Shown here: positions 62,394-64,000 of the stretch, in pieces | How the letters are laid out: each line of letters begins with the position of its first letter | Numbering within the stretch: the first letter of the stretch is position 1 | Assembly: GCA_965230335.1 (NCBI GenBank) | Contig: CBDDKS010000006.1 | Coordinates: 2,108,001 to 2,172,000 of the forward strand | Direction of reading: 5' to 3' | Length of the DNA: 64,000 nt | DNA from: CBDDKS01 sp965230335 | GTDB taxonomy: Bacteria > Pseudomonadota > Gammaproteobacteria > Enterobacterales > Kangiellaceae | Program-made: the position numbers and the translations under genes | Notes under the pieces: model-generated | Seen by the model: only the letters and a program-made list of their open reading frames with translations | What the model was told of the DNA's origin: nothing | Database searches by the model: none

Positions 62394-63053
62394 TTCATTA
62401 TTTTGCAATGTTTGATGAAGAGAAGCAAGTCGATATTCATTCACTAAACGAACGAAGTCTTCTTCGGGACGATCCAGCGTTTGTGTTGGAATATAAAGTT
62501 CTGCATTCCAGGTAGATTTCAAGTGCACCAAGCGGGTAAAGAGTTGTGCTTTGATACCTGAAAACTCATGATGTTCTGTTTCTTTATGATTTATTTTTTG
62601 GTGTTCAAACACGGTTTCATTGTTAGAGCTTAATAAAGTTAAACAATGGTATTCCTGATATAAGTTTTTGGCATTACGTAATGATAAGTTTTGAATAACA
62701 GGGATTAATGAAGAGACTTTTATCCCAACAAAATGTAGAGGCTTTGTTCCTCGGGATGTTTCAACAGAAAGTAAACAACACCAGGTTAAATTGCTCCATT
62801 CAATAGGGACATCGCCATGACGTAAGTGCCAGGTAAAATAATCTGGAGATAAACTGATGCTGACTTTAGGTTCCAGATATTTTGCAAGGGCTAAAATAAA
62901 TAGAAGAATGGTAAGCGTTATTACAATATAGGCTGGTAAGAACCATTGTAATTTAATCAGAAAAAAACAAACAATACAGCCAATACAGGCAGCAATTAAA
63001 AAGGTCAGGCTATTCCTTTTAGAGACTGGATGTATTGCAATATCAGGAGGCAA
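62385..63053 (-). CDS. DUF2982-like membrane protein
   Basis: 222 residues from a TTG at 63053; the start is uncertain because there is no ATG nearby and no obvious ribosome-binding site. Two membrane helices (about 17-34 and 38-56) precede a soluble domain containing SLSPDYFTWHLRHGDVPIEW and LHFVGIKVSSL. This matches the pattern of the gammaproteobacterial DUF2982 family. Function unknown. The stop codon lies inside a dispersed repeat. Confidence 0.6.
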   Translation of the reverse strand: MPPDIAIHPVSKRNSLTFLIAACIGCIVCFFLIKLQWFLPAYIVITLTILLFILALAKYLEPKVSISLSPDYFTWHLRHGDVPIEWSNLTWCCLLSVETSRGTKPLHFVGIKVSSLIPVIQNLSLRNAKNLYQEYHCLTLLSSNNETVFEHQKINHKETEHHEFSGIKAQLFTRLVHLKSTWNAELYIPTQTLDRPEEDFVRLVNEYRLASLHQTLQNNEKK

Positions 63054-63139
63054 AATAGCGGATACCGTATGACTTGAATTAAGCAGGTTTCAACTTTGCA
63101 GGAAACCATTTGAGATTATCAGCTCTGTATGAGCGATTG

Positions 63140-63182
63140 AAATAAAAAAGGGAGTTATTGTTTGTAGTGACAATAACTCCCC
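63140..63182 (-). terminator. Rho-independent terminator of the POT transporter gene
   Basis: On the minus strand GGGAGTTATTGT pairs perfectly with ACAATAACTCCC (63150-63161 and 63170-63181), followed by TTTTTTATTT (complement of 63140-63149). A strong 12-base-pair terminator 20 bases past the gene. Confidence 0.93.
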
Positions 63183-63203
63183 ATTGTTAAAAACAAAAAA
63201 TAG

Positions 63204-64000
63204 CTAGTTTGTTGTTTCTTCGTGCATCCACTTCTTCAAAATAGGAGATAAGAGGAGACAAAGAACTCCAGATGCAAGAGCCATATATGCAACCAATTTA
63301 AATACATCACCATAAATATGCACTGTTTCTGAGGGAACAGGTATCAGATTACTGTCTCCAGTGTTTACTGCAGCAAATTGGGCAATAATGGCTGCAATAA
63401 AACCAGACATTGCTGTTGCTAAAAACCAAGCACCCATAACTGTGCTTACTAAGTGTTTAGGTGCCATTTTTGTAACCATTGATAGGCCAACGGGAGATAA
63501 GCAAAGTTCACCAGTGGTTAGCAATAAATACATTAAGATTAGCCAGTAAACACCTACCATGCCATCAGAATCGGCTGACTGGGCCCCAATGTAAAGCATG
63601 TAAAATCCTAATCCAAGCTGTAATATACCAAGTGCAAATTTGACAGGCGTATTAGGTTCTAGCCCTTTGATTGCAAGTAATTGCCATAATGCAGTAAAAA
63701 TTAAACCGAAAATTATAATAAAGATAGGGTTAACCGATTGATATACTGATGCAGGTGTTTCTATTCCTCCTAAGCCTAACTTTCCAACATTATCTTGATG
63801 AAATGTCCATTCAATAAAAGTGTCTTCAGATTGAGCATCCTTGCTTTTTGCATATTCTCTTAGATAAGTTAATGTGCTCATTGTTAGCCGACTTTCGTTT
63901 AACACTGTATTAATGGTTTCAGTCAATTTATTTTGAGTCATCCTTTTACTTTCAGGTTTTGACATTTCAATATGTGTAATGGCTTTTTTGATTAAATGAC
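63204..64000 (-). CDS. POT-family (proton-dependent oligopeptide) transporter, N-terminal part missing
   Basis: The frame stays open to the right edge, so about 265 C-terminal residues are visible and the ATG at 63965 is internal. ETPASVYQSVNPIFIIIFG, ELCLSPVGLSMVTKMAP and MGAWFLATAMSGFIAA are typical of the second half of POT/PTR proteins, which import di- and tripeptides with protons. Five to six membrane helices are seen. A charged stretch of about 70 residues precedes the ETPASVYQ loop where other members have a membrane helix ending EQAGSSLNLFADR-like. Confidence 0.8.
   Translation of the reverse strand, partial: HLIKKAITHIEMSKPESKRMTQNKLTETINTVLNESRLTMSTLTYLREYAKSKDAQSEDTFIEWTFHQDNVGKLGLGGIETPASVYQSVNPIFIIIFGLIFTALWQLLAIKGLEPNTPVKFALGILQLGLGFYMLYIGAQSADSDGMVGVYWLILMYLLLTTGELCLSPVGLSMVTKMAPKHLVSTVMGAWFLATAMSGFIAAIIAQFAAVNTGDSNLIPVPSETVHIYGDVFKLVAYMALASGVLCLLLSPILKKWMHEETTN

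Noticed and set aside
1..64000. CRISPR array
   Set aside because: No series of regularly spaced identical repeats of CRISPR length is visible; repeated motifs here are dispersed singly.
1..64000. Complete insertion sequences, integrases or phage genes
   Set aside because: No transposase, integrase or phage structural gene was recognised; mobility is only suggested by short repeats.

Overview
The window reads as a stretch of a gammaproteobacterial chromosome of moderate to low G+C. The strongest taxonomic signal is the run fdxA - mutS <> pncC - recA - recX - alaS - csrA - tRNA-Ser(GCU) - tRNA-Arg(ACG), a classic gammaproteobacterial order. MutS, RecA, NagZ, AmpG, AsnC, DnaE and transaldolase also look gammaproteobacterial. 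I cannot resolve the order or genus. Both edges cut genes: an acyltransferase on the left and a POT-family transporter on the right.

Layout. 1-5.9 kb: acyltransferase / DinB-like / NRDE operon, small hypothetical genes, a CBS protein, nagZ and an orphan AAA ATPase. 6.4-10.7 kb: two tandem paralogous secreted chymotrypsin-fold serine proteases, each with its own terminator. 10.7-24 kb: a BLUF photoreceptor, the DNA repair/translation/csrA/tRNA block, rmuC and a YbaK-HDOD fusion. 23.6-24.4 kb: a zeta-toxin-like kinase behind a 51-residue gene, which looks like a toxin-antitoxin operon. 24.7-27.2 kb: divergent asnC and asnB. 27.35-33.3 kb: an accessory island with a DEAH helicase fused to a nuclease-like C-terminus, a partner with a HEPN-like tail, a protein with a clear HEPN RX4H motif, a second nuclease-like protein and a fragment. 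33.3-39.3 kb: lineage-specific membrane and secreted proteins, including two large single-pass proteins with ankyrin-like C-termini. 39.4-56.8 kb: DUF1801, a YcaQ-like glycosylase, an SDR, a two-receiver GGDEF protein, a Sel1 lipoprotein, msrB, a degenerate histidine kinase, panE-like, ampG-like, a TPR-AAA / TPR-membrane pair, tal and dnaE. 57-64 kb: two tandem chemoreceptors with nearly identical signalling halves, pdxH, a DUF2982-like membrane protein and the POT transporter.

How genes fit together. nagZ and the ampG-like permease belong to peptidoglycan recycling. AsnC probably controls the adjacent asnB. mutS, recA, recX, rmuC, dnaE and the YcaQ-like protein serve DNA repair and replication. 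The GGDEF protein, BLUF protein, HDOD protein, chemoreceptors and CsrA are signalling and regulatory genes.

The most interesting parts are four. First, the 27.4-33.2 kb cluster is a candidate anti-phage or nucleic-acid conflict system. Second, a short dispersed motif (TAGRGNCTGTTTATCTTTT) recurs at gene ends and between genes, and often supplies the stop codon itself. Third, two long palindromic intergenic elements lie at 19.68-19.81 kb and 57.01-57.13 kb. Fourth, one histidine kinase homologue has lost its phospho-acceptor histidine. All functional calls come from reading motifs by eye; no database search was run.
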